From Nitrosomonas sp. (lineage in GTDB: Bacteria; Pseudomonadota; Gammaproteobacteria; Burkholderiales; Nitrosomonadaceae), in assembly GCA_024281825.1 (NCBI GenBank), contig JAMWZY010000009.1, positions 49,451-113,450 of the forward strand: a stretch of DNA of 64,000 bases, given 5' to 3'. Shown here piece after piece: positions 44,923 through 54,349 of this stretch (within the stretch, counting starts at the first letter, position 1; each line of letters begins with the position of its first letter). A model generated the notes under the pieces. The model ran no database searches. It worked only from the letters and a program-made list of their open reading frames with translations, and was not told where the DNA came from. Made by a program: the position numbers and the translations under genes.

Positions 44923-47127
44923 ATGCCCATCGTCCGTGTCGCACTTAATGTTCCTGTCGACACACTATTTGATTATTATGCGGAGCATGCAAGTCAAGAA
45001 AACATAGGATTGCGCGTTAGCGTACCTTTTGGGAAAAGACAACTTGCAGGCATTATTATGGAAGTGGTTGCTAATACTGAGGTTACTCCAGAAAAACTCA
45101 AAACAATCCAAAGTATTTTCACTGACAATCCACCATTACCGAAAAAACTACTGGATTTGTTCACGTTCTGCAATCAGTATTACCATCATCCGATCGGAAT
45201 GGTTATCATGAATGGACTTCCTGCTGCTTTGCGTACGACTAAACCCATTAAGCTGCAGAAAGATCGTTCAGCAACATGGAACAACACGCAATTACATTTA
45301 ACCGACGCCGGAAAGCAAATCGCTTTATCCAGCATCCCAAAGCGCCAACGGATTGCACGCAGTCTTCTCGTCCGTTTTCAACAAGCTGATTCGATACCCG
45401 GTGAAGCGTTTAAAGAAGACTCTTCGCGCATCAAGCAACTCATTCAACAATGGCGAGGATTAGGATGGATCAATACGAATGCTCCCCATTCTGCTCAAGA
45501 TAACACAGTAATCGATAGCAATATCCCAACGCTTACGGTAGAACAAAACCATGCCGTCAACACCATACTATCCACCCAGAACTCCTACCAAGTTTGGCTT
45601 CTACATGGCATTACTGGAAGTGGCAAAACCGAGGTTTACTTACGCCTAATCGCTGCCGTGTTGGTGCAAGATAAGCAAACCTTGGTGCTTGTACCGGAAA
45701 TTAATTTAACGCCGCAACTCGAAGCCATATTCCACAATCGATTTCCATACACAAATCTAATCAGCTTACACAGTGGACTTAATGATACAGAACGCTTGCA
45801 AGGTTGGCTGCAAGCACAAACCGGTGAAGCGAAAATTATATTGGGAACAAGGCTGTCTATATTTACGCCACTACCAAATTTGGGGCTTATTATCGTCGAT
45901 GAGGAGCATGATCATTCATTCAAGCAACAAGATGGATTGCGTTATTCTGCGAGAGATTTAGCGATATTCCGCAGTAAGCAGGTGAATATTCCGATCATTT
46001 TGGGTTCTGCCACGCCTTCTCTGGAAAGTTATCACAACGCAATTACCGGACGTTATCGCGTCATTCAATTGACTTCCCGTGCAATCAAAAACGCGGCACT
46101 ACCAACCATTCAAACCATCGATACGCGTATCTACAAAACATTCAATGGATTATCACAACCCTTGCTGCAGGCACTACGAACCAATTTATCCGAACAACAG
46201 CAAAGTATTATTTTTATCAATCGCCGTGGTTATGCGCCAACTCTGTTATGTAAATCCTGCACCTGGACAGCAGCCTGTGTACGTTGCTCCAGTCGTTTGG
46301 TTGTCCATCTACGCGACAAAGATTTACGTTGCCACTATTGTGGCCATCAAGAACACCTGCCAATCCATTGCCCTGAATGCGGCAATCAAGACCTTACACC
46401 GTTTGGACAAGGCACGCAGCGCGTAACCGAAACATTGAGTACCTACTTTCCAAATGCACGTATTTTACGCATTGATCGCGACAGTACTCGCCGTAAAGAT
46501 GCATGGCGTTCCATTCTACAAAAAATCCACAAGCAAGAAATCGACATCCTGGTTGGCACTCAAATCCTAGCCAAAGGCCATGATTTTCCGAACCTATCAC
46601 TGATAGGTATATTAAATTCGGATAACTCCCTCTACAGCACTGACTTCCGTGCTAGTGAGCGGTTATTTGCACAACTCATGCAAATTTCCGGTCGTGCCGG
46701 ACGCTCCAATAACAAAGGACAAGTCTTGATTCAAACGGAATTCCCCGATCACCCGCTATATCAAGCGCTGCAAAGGCAGAATTTTGATGCCTTGGCTAAA
46801 AATTTACTCATGGAGCGAAAAATCGCTGGCTTTCCCCCATATGTGCATCAAGCGGTATTACGAGCCGAAGCGCATCGTATTGAAACAGTTATAGGTTTCT
46901 TAAACACTGCTGCAGATCTTGCCAAAGGCTATGAATCAATCGAACTATTCGATCCGGTTCCTGCACAGATGTTGCGTTTAAAAGGCATGGAACGCGGCCA
47001 TCTCCTGGTACAATCTGCTTCACGCAAGCAGCTGCAGATTTTTTTGCTTCAGTGGCAAAAGCAGCTCAGCGCAGTGCCCACTCAAAAGATTCGTTGGGTA
47101 TTGGATGTGGATCCCGTTGAATTGTAA
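44923..47127 (+). CDS. priA: PriA, primosomal replication-restart helicase
   Basis: This 734-residue helicase has the N-terminal DNA-binding domain (VRVALNVPVDTLFDYY). Walker A is LLHGITGSGKTEVYL, the DExH box is LIIVDEEHDHSFKQ, and GSATPSLESY also occurs. Eight cysteines of the zinc region lie between CKSCTWTAACVRC and IHCPECGNQDL. Late helicase motifs ILVGTQILAKGHDFPNLSL and QISGRAGRS are normal. PriA reloads DnaB at stalled forks. Length and motifs are complete. Confidence 0.97.
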   Translation: MPIVRVALNVPVDTLFDYYAEHASQENIGLRVSVPFGKRQLAGIIMEVVANTEVTPEKLKTIQSIFTDNPPLPKKLLDLFTFCNQYYHHPIGMVIMNGLPAALRTTKPIKLQKDRSATWNNTQLHLTDAGKQIALSSIPKRQRIARSLLVRFQQADSIPGEAFKEDSSRIKQLIQQWRGLGWINTNAPHSAQDNTVIDSNIPTLTVEQNHAVNTILSTQNSYQVWLLHGITGSGKTEVYLRLIAAVLVQDKQTLVLVPEINLTPQLEAIFHNRFPYTNLISLHSGLNDTERLQGWLQAQTGEAKIILGTRLSIFTPLPNLGLIIVDEEHDHSFKQQDGLRYSARDLAIFRSKQVNIPIILGSATPSLESYHNAITGRYRVIQLTSRAIKNAALPTIQTIDTRIYKTFNGLSQPLLQALRTNLSEQQQSIIFINRRGYAPTLLCKSCTWTAACVRCSSRLVVHLRDKDLRCHYCGHQEHLPIHCPECGNQDLTPFGQGTQRVTETLSTYFPNARILRIDRDSTRRKDAWRSILQKIHKQEIDILVGTQILAKGHDFPNLSLIGILNSDNSLYSTDFRASERLFAQLMQISGRAGRSNNKGQVLIQTEFPDHPLYQALQRQNFDALAKNLLMERKIAGFPPYVHQAVLRAEAHRIETVIGFLNTAADLAKGYESIELFDPVPAQMLRLKGMERGHLLVQSASRKQLQIFLLQWQKQLSAVPTQKIRWVLDVDPVEL

Positions 47128-47186
47128 TAACCTCATATCCACAGATTACATTGATTGATTCAACAGTATCCCAGATACTTATTCCA

Positions 47187-48308
47187 ATGGATAAAACAAC
47201 GCTGCCGTCCAACTCCCCAAACACCCAACCAAAAACAAAGCCAAAGCGTAGACGTATCGCAACCGTACGAAACAATCATAACGATTACAAAAGTAATCAC
47301 CCGAGAAAAAGAAACCCAAAAATACAACCCAGCGGATTACAAAAGAAAATATGGCTCACTATAATCGAAATTATCAGCCTGAGCATTACCGCTATTTTTG
47401 CCATCATCATGCTGCTCGGTCATTCTGCCAGCCGTTTGTCAGGCACTAGCTTTTGGAACAACCTACTACCGTTTGCCGTCGGCATACTGGGCTTAATCGT
47501 GGCAGCGAGTATTTTTCTGATCGGTTGGTGGAAATTTAAGAGATGGCTAAGCCAACACTCAGAATTTCTCAGCCCGGCTCTATCATTGGTATTGATGTTG
47601 CTGATTTCCTGGCTGGTAACGCACGATCAAGTTACATTGACTTATGGCCATTTTCGCACTTTGGTTGGTGGCAAGGCGGAAGCAGGACGCATGACGATTT
47701 CGCATCAAGTGTATGCAGCTTACCGTCGGCATGATTCAGCGCAATTACAAAAAATGATTGATCGTTCACAAGAATTCCGACAAGCAATTGAAGAAGCAGC
47801 TCGTTCTTTTAGAATCGATGTCAATCTGCTATATGGCATCGCCGCGACAGAATCATCTTTTAACCCGCGTAACAGCAATGATGGCGGCAAAGGATTGTTT
47901 CAAATCACCCGAGTTCCGACTGCAGCCATCATAGAAGCGCAAAAATGGCTCAGCTTGGAAAAAATTAATTTGGAAAATCATCGCCACAATACCTTTGTCG
48001 CTGCTGCCACATTCAAACATTACCTGACAGAAATGAATAATGACCTGTTCCTGGGACTTCTGGCCTACAACATCGGCCCTGCAAATGGAGGATTACGGTT
48101 TATCATGCAGCAATACGGCGCTACCGACTTCACCACGATACAACCCTATTTGCAAACGCTACCGCGTGATTATCCCATCCGAGTCCTGTCTTATTCCTTA
48201 GCATTTCGCATTTGGGGCAAAGAAGGCAAACTACTTGCATACGAAGAAGGTAATAATGCCATTCATATTCAACGTATTGGAATTCCAGGATTACATGCTG
48301 GCTTATAG
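47187..48308 (+). CDS. Membrane-anchored SLT-domain lytic transglycosylase
   Basis: This protein of about 373 residues has a very basic N-terminal region (KPKRRRIATVRNN), then three hydrophobic segments (about residues 60-170 from this start). A C-terminal SLT domain follows, with the catalytic glutamate in LYGIAATESSFNPRN and the family signatures GGKGLFQITR and LAYNIGPANGGL. It would cleave peptidoglycan glycan strands. The multi-helix anchor is unusual for soluble Slt proteins. The frame extends to a TTG at 47151; the ATG at 47187 is preferred, but no strong ribosome-binding site marks either. It follows priA closely. Confidence 0.83.
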   Translation: MDKTTLPSNSPNTQPKTKPKRRRIATVRNNHNDYKSNHPRKRNPKIQPSGLQKKIWLTIIEIISLSITAIFAIIMLLGHSASRLSGTSFWNNLLPFAVGILGLIVAASIFLIGWWKFKRWLSQHSEFLSPALSLVLMLLISWLVTHDQVTLTYGHFRTLVGGKAEAGRMTISHQVYAAYRRHDSAQLQKMIDRSQEFRQAIEEAARSFRIDVNLLYGIAATESSFNPRNSNDGGKGLFQITRVPTAAIIEAQKWLSLEKINLENHRHNTFVAAATFKHYLTEMNNDLFLGLLAYNIGPANGGLRFIMQQYGATDFTTIQPYLQTLPRDYPIRVLSYSLAFRIWGKEGKLLAYEEGNNAIHIQRIGIPGLHAGL

Positions 48309-48598
48309 TCTTTCATAAGAAACGGAGGATCCTCACTGGTTTCTGACCCACATCATTTTATACCATCATACTTAATCGCTAGCTGGTCCTTTGTCAACAT
48401 ATGCTTGGTGCAATCAACCAGACGATGCGTAATCACGCATTTGATATTGAAATGCACATTCGAAATAGCCTAGGTAATCATCATTACTCGAATATAATGA
48501 TAATGCCTGCCTTAAAACAATAGACCTTTTGTTCAATTCCAATAAGCCATAATTGCGCTTATGATGCTTTAATTCTCCATACCTTCAGGTAGTGATTG

Positions 48599-50992
48599 GT
48601 GTTAGCACGCAATAAACTTTTAGCTTTTGTTTTAGGAACTGGATTACTTCAGCTACAAGCAGAATTACTATCATTACAGTGGCTATGGATTCTATTGCCA
48701 GCCGGACTATGCATTGGTTTGTGGCGACATTCTAATGAATCGACTGCTTTAATACGCCTCAAACAAATAATACTATGGTTTATTTTTCTCGCCTTAGGTT
48801 TTTTTTGGGCGACATGGTATGCTCACTGGCGTTTAGCAGATTCGTTACCCATTGAATGGGAACGCAAAGACATACAAGTCATTGGCGTCATCGCAAATTT
48901 ACCGCAACGACATACTCATGCAGTGCGCTTTAAATTTGATATAGAACATATTCTTACTGAGGGTGCATACGTTCCAAAACATGTCTCACTATCTTGGTAT
49001 GCACACCAGCAATCAGCAATCGTTACACCCACATTACCGGATCTAAAAGCAGGGCAACGCTGGCAATTAACTGTTCGCGTTAAACAACCACATGGCAGTG
49101 CAAATCCGCATGGATCTGATTATGAGGCTTGGGCATTGGAGCATAATATCCGTGCAACAGGTTATGTTCGATCTTCAACATTTAATAAATTATTGCAGTC
49201 AATTGTTCACCATCCGAAGTATTGGATTGAACATTTGCGCGAAACAATACAACAACGATTTGAAGAACGACTACCTAATAGCCCTTATGTCGGTATCTTG
49301 CAAACCCTGGCAACTGGGGATCAATCTGTAATCGCACGAGATCAATGGGAAACATTGACTCGTACAGGCACCGTTCATTTGATGGCGATTTCAGGACTAC
49401 ACGTCACTCTGGTTTCAGGTTTAGTATTTACACTGATATTGGCTTTATGGCGCAGAAATACTTATTTATTATTGCATCTGCCTGCACGTAAAGCAGCTAT
49501 TACTGGTGGTTTACTGGTAGCTTTAGGTTATGTATTGCTATCGGGTTTCGCAATCCCGGCGCAACGTGCTTTCTGGATGCTTTTTGCGGTAGCCGTTGCA
49601 GCCTGGCGTGAACGCATGATTTCACCAGTGACAGTATTGCTATGGGCGCTGTTTTTGGTAGTGTTATGGGATCCCTGGGCAACCCAATCAGCAAGCTTCT
49701 GGTTGTCATTCGGAGCAATCGCCGTAATTTTATGGATTACAGTAAATCGGTTAAACACTGTTCAAGGATGGAAACAATGGTTTCGTATTCAATGGGCTAT
49801 AACGTTAGCTTTGATGCCGTTGTTGTTAGGATTGTTTCAACAATTCTCATTGGTTTCTCCGTTTGCAAATTTGATTGCCATTCCTTTTATGAGCTTAGTC
49901 ATCATTCCACTAACACTGCTCTCAACAATCCCTTTACTCGATCAAATTCTATTGCCGTTAGCCCACACTGTATTGTCTTTCGGTATGATGCTGATACAGT
50001 GGCTGAGCGAAGCTCCTAATGCAGTGTGGCAACAGCATATGCCTCCGCTTTGGGCAATATTCGTTGCGATTGCCGGAATAATCTGGATGCTACTGCCGGG
50101 AAGTATAGGACTCTATTGGTTCAGTGGATTTCCTGCGCGATGGCTAGGGCTAATTGCAGTATTACCACTCTTTGTAACGGCTCCATCCAAACCTCGCGAT
50201 GGGGAATTATGGTTAACTGTGCTGGATGTCGGGCAGGGGCTATCGGTAGTAGTGCGCACCGCAAATCATAATTTATTGTTTGATACTGGTCCGAATTTCG
50301 GTGAAGCTGATAGCGGTAATCGAATTATTGTTCCTTACCTGCGCGGGGAAGGCATTCATCAGCTTGATGCACTGGTGGTATCGCATGCCGATTCCGATCA
50401 TAGTGGCGGTGTTTTGTCAGTCATCAAAGCCATTAACGTTAAAGCAGTGGCATCGTCGTTGGAAGCTGCACATCAACTGCAACAACAATTCCCCAAGCAT
50501 ACACGATGCAGTAGTGAAACTATTTGGGAATGGGATAACGTCCAGTTTGAATGGTTGCATCCATCCATTACAGCTTACAGCAAGGCAACAGGTAAAACGA
50601 ATGATCGAAGTTGTGTGTTAAAAATAACCAGCTCTCATGGAAGTGTACTGCTACCCTCCGATATTGGCTTTAAAGAGGAATATGCGTTGTTAAATCATTT
50701 TCCTGAAAAGTTGCCTGCAACGGTATTGATCGCACCGCATCACGGTAGCAATTCATCATCGTCAACAGCTTTTATACGAACAGTGAATCCAAAGCTAACG
50801 ATATTTCCAGTTGGATATCAGAACCGCTATGGCCACCCACATCCTGATGTTTTAATGCGTTATCTCAATGAAAACATACCATTATTTCGCAGCGATACCC
50901 ATGGTGCTATTTTAATACGTTTTACTGACAGCCACTATACAGTTGATCATTGGCGGGCGTTACGCAAGCGCTATTGGCATCATATCCACTAA
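48599..50992 (+). CDS. comEC: ComEC/Rec2, DNA-uptake channel protein
   Basis: This protein of about 797 residues has three parts. They are an N-terminal DUF4131-like membrane and OB-type region, a central competence domain with many helices (GTVHLMAISGLHVTLVSG is the diagnostic segment; LSGFAIPAQRAFWM also fits), and a C-terminal metallo-beta-lactamase-like domain. The last has VLDVGQGLSVVVRT, VVSHADSDHSGG and LIAPHHGSNSSSS. It forms the inner-membrane channel for transforming DNA. The frame opens at TTG 48596 followed by GTG 48599, with CAGGT just upstream; GTG is preferred but this is not certain. Confidence 0.93.
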   Translation: MLARNKLLAFVLGTGLLQLQAELLSLQWLWILLPAGLCIGLWRHSNESTALIRLKQIILWFIFLALGFFWATWYAHWRLADSLPIEWERKDIQVIGVIANLPQRHTHAVRFKFDIEHILTEGAYVPKHVSLSWYAHQQSAIVTPTLPDLKAGQRWQLTVRVKQPHGSANPHGSDYEAWALEHNIRATGYVRSSTFNKLLQSIVHHPKYWIEHLRETIQQRFEERLPNSPYVGILQTLATGDQSVIARDQWETLTRTGTVHLMAISGLHVTLVSGLVFTLILALWRRNTYLLLHLPARKAAITGGLLVALGYVLLSGFAIPAQRAFWMLFAVAVAAWRERMISPVTVLLWALFLVVLWDPWATQSASFWLSFGAIAVILWITVNRLNTVQGWKQWFRIQWAITLALMPLLLGLFQQFSLVSPFANLIAIPFMSLVIIPLTLLSTIPLLDQILLPLAHTVLSFGMMLIQWLSEAPNAVWQQHMPPLWAIFVAIAGIIWMLLPGSIGLYWFSGFPARWLGLIAVLPLFVTAPSKPRDGELWLTVLDVGQGLSVVVRTANHNLLFDTGPNFGEADSGNRIIVPYLRGEGIHQLDALVVSHADSDHSGGVLSVIKAINVKAVASSLEAAHQLQQQFPKHTRCSSETIWEWDNVQFEWLHPSITAYSKATGKTNDRSCVLKITSSHGSVLLPSDIGFKEEYALLNHFPEKLPATVLIAPHHGSNSSSSTAFIRTVNPKLTIFPVGYQNRYGHPHPDVLMRYLNENIPLFRSDTHGAILIRFTDSHYTVDHWRALRKRYWHHIH

Positions 50993-51022
50993 ATTTCTAA
51001 CCTTAATTCACTTAGAATAGAT

Positions 51023-51056
51023 AAGGCTTATGCATAGTAGACTAGACATAAGCCTT
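51023..51056. terminator. Bidirectional terminator candidate between convergent genes
   Basis: A perfect 10-bp inverted repeat, AAGGCTTATG / CATAAGCCTT, with a 14-base loop lies between the 3' ends of comEC (plus) and the glycine-zipper protein gene (minus). It has no long T-run on either side, but its position between two convergent genes supports a terminator role. Confidence 0.55.
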
Positions 51057-51079
51057 TACGTTAATCTATTCCCCACCTA

Positions 51080-51628
51080 TCATCGCGGCGGGGGTGGAGG
51101 CGGTGGGTTGCCCGATGGTGGTGGCGGTGGCGTAAATCCTGGCGTTGGTGCTGATGATCTTTGATAATTATTACTTGGAGCATCATTGCTAATTCTACCA
51201 TCCACTGGAACGCGATGCCCTTTTGCATACATGCATTGAATATAGCTAATGTCATAACGTCGCTGCGCCTCATAACCAGAAGTCGTAGCACTTCCCGAGC
51301 CCATCAACCCACCCATTAACAATCCAGCACCGGCACCAATTGCAGCACCCTCGCCACCACCCATGGCAGCACCTGCCGCAGCACCAAGGCCACTCGCAAC
51401 AGCTGCACTCTGCACGCCACTCGTGTTATAAGCATACTGTGCAGACTTTCCCCCTAATTGTTCAGTAGCATATTGTCGGCAAGAAAATTCATCAGCACGA
51501 AATTGCTCAAAGCTTTTTCCTGAACCAGGCAAAGTCATGACGCTCGGCCCAGAAGGCATACTGACACATGCTGACAATAAAGAAATGACCGGTAGTATGT
51601 ACATACTGTTAGCTATCTGTTTCAACAT
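51080..51628 (-). CDS. Glycine-zipper lipoprotein with proline-rich tail
   Basis: This protein of about 182 residues has the lipoprotein signal ISLLSACVSMPSG. The segment SAAVASGLGAAAGAAMGGGE and what follows (GAAIGAGAGLLMGGLMGSGS) is a glycine-zipper pattern that can insert into membranes. The FSCRQYATEQLGG and YDISYIQCMYAKGHRVPV segments each carry a cysteine, as in other YMGG/Gly-zipper envelope proteins. It ends in two runs of prolines. The ATG at 51628 is chosen because GAGAGGT lies just upstream and the lipoprotein signal begins there. The function is unknown; an envelope role is likely. Confidence 0.72.
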   Translation of the reverse strand: MLKQIANSMYILPVISLLSACVSMPSGPSVMTLPGSGKSFEQFRADEFSCRQYATEQLGGKSAQYAYNTSGVQSAAVASGLGAAAGAAMGGGEGAAIGAGAGLLMGGLMGSGSATTSGYEAQRRYDISYIQCMYAKGHRVPVDGRISNDAPSNNYQRSSAPTPGFTPPPPPSGNPPPPPPPR

Positions 51629-51647
51629 AATTTTACCTCTCATGATG

Positions 51648-52097
51648 TTATTGTTCGGGTGGTCGTGGAGGAACAAGTATCCAATCCCGTGAACAATTTT
51701 TAACGGTTGGATAATAGCCAGCCGGATTCTGGCAATAATACCAATAACCTGCTTGCGGTTGAGATACTTTAAGCTCCTCTCTTTGAATATAAACAGGCGG
51801 CCTTACCGGAACCGTCATAATCGGTGGCGCATAAATGGGAGGGCGCATAAAAAATGGGTCCCAATAATTATAAGAACGATAATTATAGAATCCCGGAGAC
51901 CAGGCGCCAGGACTGTATATTCCTGCACCATAATAGCCAGGATAATATCCGCCGCTACCTAAGCTGATTCCCCAATTAACGTGATGATGTCGGTGTCGAT
52001 GAGAGCCACTCGCCCAAGCAGTACTAATCATCATCACTATCAACAAAATGACGAGCCAACTCATCAAGCAGATAAAATGCGATCTGAGGTTTTTCAT
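51648..52097 (-). CDS. Secreted Gly/Tyr/Pro-rich hypothetical protein
   Basis: This protein of about 149 residues has a signal peptide (LVILLIVMMISTAWASG). It continues into a His-rich stretch (HRHRHHHVNWG) and a Gly/Tyr-rich region (GGYYPGYYGAGIYSPG). The last third has the pattern YWYYCQNPAGYYPTVKNC followed by SRDWILVPP, seen in many small betaproteobacterial secreted proteins. The His-rich segment could bind metal. Its gene lies 19 bp before the glycine-zipper lipoprotein start, so both are likely cotranscribed. Confidence 0.7.
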   Translation of the reverse strand: MKNLRSHFICLMSWLVILLIVMMISTAWASGSHRHRHHHVNWGISLGSGGYYPGYYGAGIYSPGAWSPGFYNYRSYNYWDPFFMRPPIYAPPIMTVPVRPPVYIQREELKVSQPQAGYWYYCQNPAGYYPTVKNCSRDWILVPPRPPEQ

Positions 52098-52256
52098 ATT
52101 TTTGCCTTGTATTTTCGGATGTGACAAGAATTTTTTCTTTCTATCTGATTAGACAATAATGAATTACTTTTGGTTACTTAATGAAACAATATGAAAATTA
52201 TAGGGTTCGAAACTGAATGAGAACTGAATTATGCTATTCATTTTTATTCCTAATAA

Positions 52257-54302
52257 TTACCATTGAACTTTTATTTTAGGGATTTCCGTCGGCCATAGCC
52301 CATTATTAATAGCTTGTTGTCCCTCAAATGTTACGTAACTGCTTTTCTCATAATGTGGCAACTGAGAAATGAGGTTACTGAGCGATTCTTGATCTTGGGC
52401 CGCTATCAAAACGATAGGACTACCATTGGATAATCTAGTTACCCAAGCTTGTGCTGTGCTACCAGTTTTGATTTCATCGGATAACGGTGATATTTTATGT
52501 ACGACAATGAAATTCTTAATTTCAGACTGCAAGCCGACAACGAGCATAGGCTCAACCAATAATTCCTGTGTTGCAGTAATAATCCTCGGTGTATATTTCT
52601 GTAATCGGATAGCAAGAACTGTAGCCAATTCGCGAACATCAGTTTGCTGCGACAATAAAACAGTTCGAGTAAGTGGATTGGACATCACTGTATACAGATT
52701 AAGAGGCATCTCACCATCAGCTAATTTCCTCAGCAACCGGAAATCACGATCAAGCATGACAAACAATGGTTTACTCAATGAAGTTAAAGTAACTATTTGT
52801 TGTTCTTGGGTTAAATCAACCCATTGCAGCTCGGTGCCAAATTGGCTTTGAATACTGATAGGAACACGGAGTTGATAAATTGGGCCTGTTTGTTGCAATG
52901 TTAGCGTTAAACCATGGGCGTCAGGAGACTTAGTCACACCTTTCGCTTCCTGGATCGAAATATCCGGCTTATCATCGCGATGAATCCATTGATTAAAAAA
53001 ATTTTCTAATTTTTGGCCGGAAATGATTTCAAATAATTGCTGCAATTGTTGCCAAGTAACGACTTGGAAGCGACGCGTCGTCCAAAGCGCTTGTATCGTT
53101 TGCTGAAAAACAGTTTCACCTAAATAATCTTGCAGCATTAGGAAAAACATCGCTGCTTTGTATTTCTCTGTCAATTCTTCAATATTATGTGTGCCGGGCA
53201 CAAATGTGCTCAGCGGAGCATCTTGCTTGGTCGATGACAGCGCTAAATCATGTATCCATGTTAAACGCATATTGCGTGCTTGTTCCGTGCTAAGCTGCTC
53301 TTTAATGGCATGATCAGCCATCAACATAATCAAGCCCTCGATCCAATTACCCTCGCGATGTTCAGAATATACGCCATTACCCCACCAGTTACGCAATACT
53401 TCACGGGCAATCGAAATATCACCATGGTTCAACGGTAATTTCAGTACATCGATACTGAGACAGGCAAGTGTTGGTGAGCTGAAGTTAATCGTTTCCAGAT
53501 TAGAAACCACACTAAATTCAGTATAAGGGTATGCACCAACCCGAGATTCGTACAGCGACAAATACCGTTTAGCTAGATCCAAATAACTTTGAGAAAAATC
53601 CGTAATCTGTTGATGAAAATAAGTACGTAGCTGAATCTGACGCCCATTACTCCCTTGGTACGTTTGTGTGTTAATTTCATAGGGCCCCGCAACAAGGTTG
53701 ATACCTTCTGCTGAATACAAAAACTCAAAAGTCGCTTGATATCCTAGCAGCGAATCCTGTTCATGAACGATTCGCCCCGGCACTAGCCCTCGTTGGCCCG
53801 ATGGCAATACCAATTCTAGTTTATAACTGGCAAATTCACCCACGACTCGAGGGTACCACAGAGATGCATCCTGTAAGAACGTGGTTTGCTTACCGCCAAA
53901 CTTGGTTAATTGTTCTGAATCTGAACCACCCAATTGAGTTAATGAGCCTTGCCAATGAATCTCAAATTGATGGTGTGGGCTAAAAATAAATGGGATATGC
54001 CAGACATGTGGTTGATCGATTTGCTGTCGGCCGATACCTAGCTCTCCATCGTTGAAACGTGCTTTGGTTACTTCAAATGCTGATCCAAGCATTAGCTTTA
54101 ATTCTTTGGGTCTTTGTACAGTAATGATACTTTTGCCTGCCAGCGTACCTTTAATTGGATCAACCTGCACAGTAATATGATAATGGACATCATTGTTTTT
54201 AACAGCGAATGACTTAACAATAGGCGCAGCCACAACCCATTGTGAAACCAATCCGATCAAAAATACCAACAGCACACCACAGCGGCGAAAACGACCTAAC
54301 AT
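52257..54302 (-). CDS. M1-peptidase-like protein with destroyed zinc site (putative pseudoenzyme)
   Basis: This 681-residue protein has a signal peptide (LLVFLIGLVSQWVVA). It keeps the plan of an M1-type aminopeptidase: an N-terminal beta domain, then a thermolysin-like domain with SIAREVLRNWWGNGVYSE and EGNWIEGLIMLMADHAI. In relatives the first of these reads HEVLHNWWGNGV. Here both zinc-binding histidines are arginines (Arg300, Arg304; both codons CGT, one transition from CAT), while the Glu residues (301, 322) remain. The frame is intact over its full length, so loss of catalysis without decay of the protein is indicated. A non-enzymatic, periplasmic binding role is possible. Confidence 0.8.
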   Translation of the reverse strand: MLGRFRRCGVLLVFLIGLVSQWVVAAPIVKSFAVKNNDVHYHITVQVDPIKGTLAGKSIITVQRPKELKLMLGSAFEVTKARFNDGELGIGRQQIDQPHVWHIPFIFSPHHQFEIHWQGSLTQLGGSDSEQLTKFGGKQTTFLQDASLWYPRVVGEFASYKLELVLPSGQRGLVPGRIVHEQDSLLGYQATFEFLYSAEGINLVAGPYEINTQTYQGSNGRQIQLRTYFHQQITDFSQSYLDLAKRYLSLYESRVGAYPYTEFSVVSNLETINFSSPTLACLSIDVLKLPLNHGDISIAREVLRNWWGNGVYSEHREGNWIEGLIMLMADHAIKEQLSTEQARNMRLTWIHDLALSSTKQDAPLSTFVPGTHNIEELTEKYKAAMFFLMLQDYLGETVFQQTIQALWTTRRFQVVTWQQLQQLFEIISGQKLENFFNQWIHRDDKPDISIQEAKGVTKSPDAHGLTLTLQQTGPIYQLRVPISIQSQFGTELQWVDLTQEQQIVTLTSLSKPLFVMLDRDFRLLRKLADGEMPLNLYTVMSNPLTRTVLLSQQTDVRELATVLAIRLQKYTPRIITATQELLVEPMLVVGLQSEIKNFIVVHKISPLSDEIKTGSTAQAWVTRLSNGSPIVLIAAQDQESLSNLISQLPHYEKSSYVTFEGQQAINNGLWPTEIPKIKVQW

Positions 54303-54349
54303 AATGATATTAAGTAAGTAATATTCGTTCCAACCTTAACCCTCTTGTA

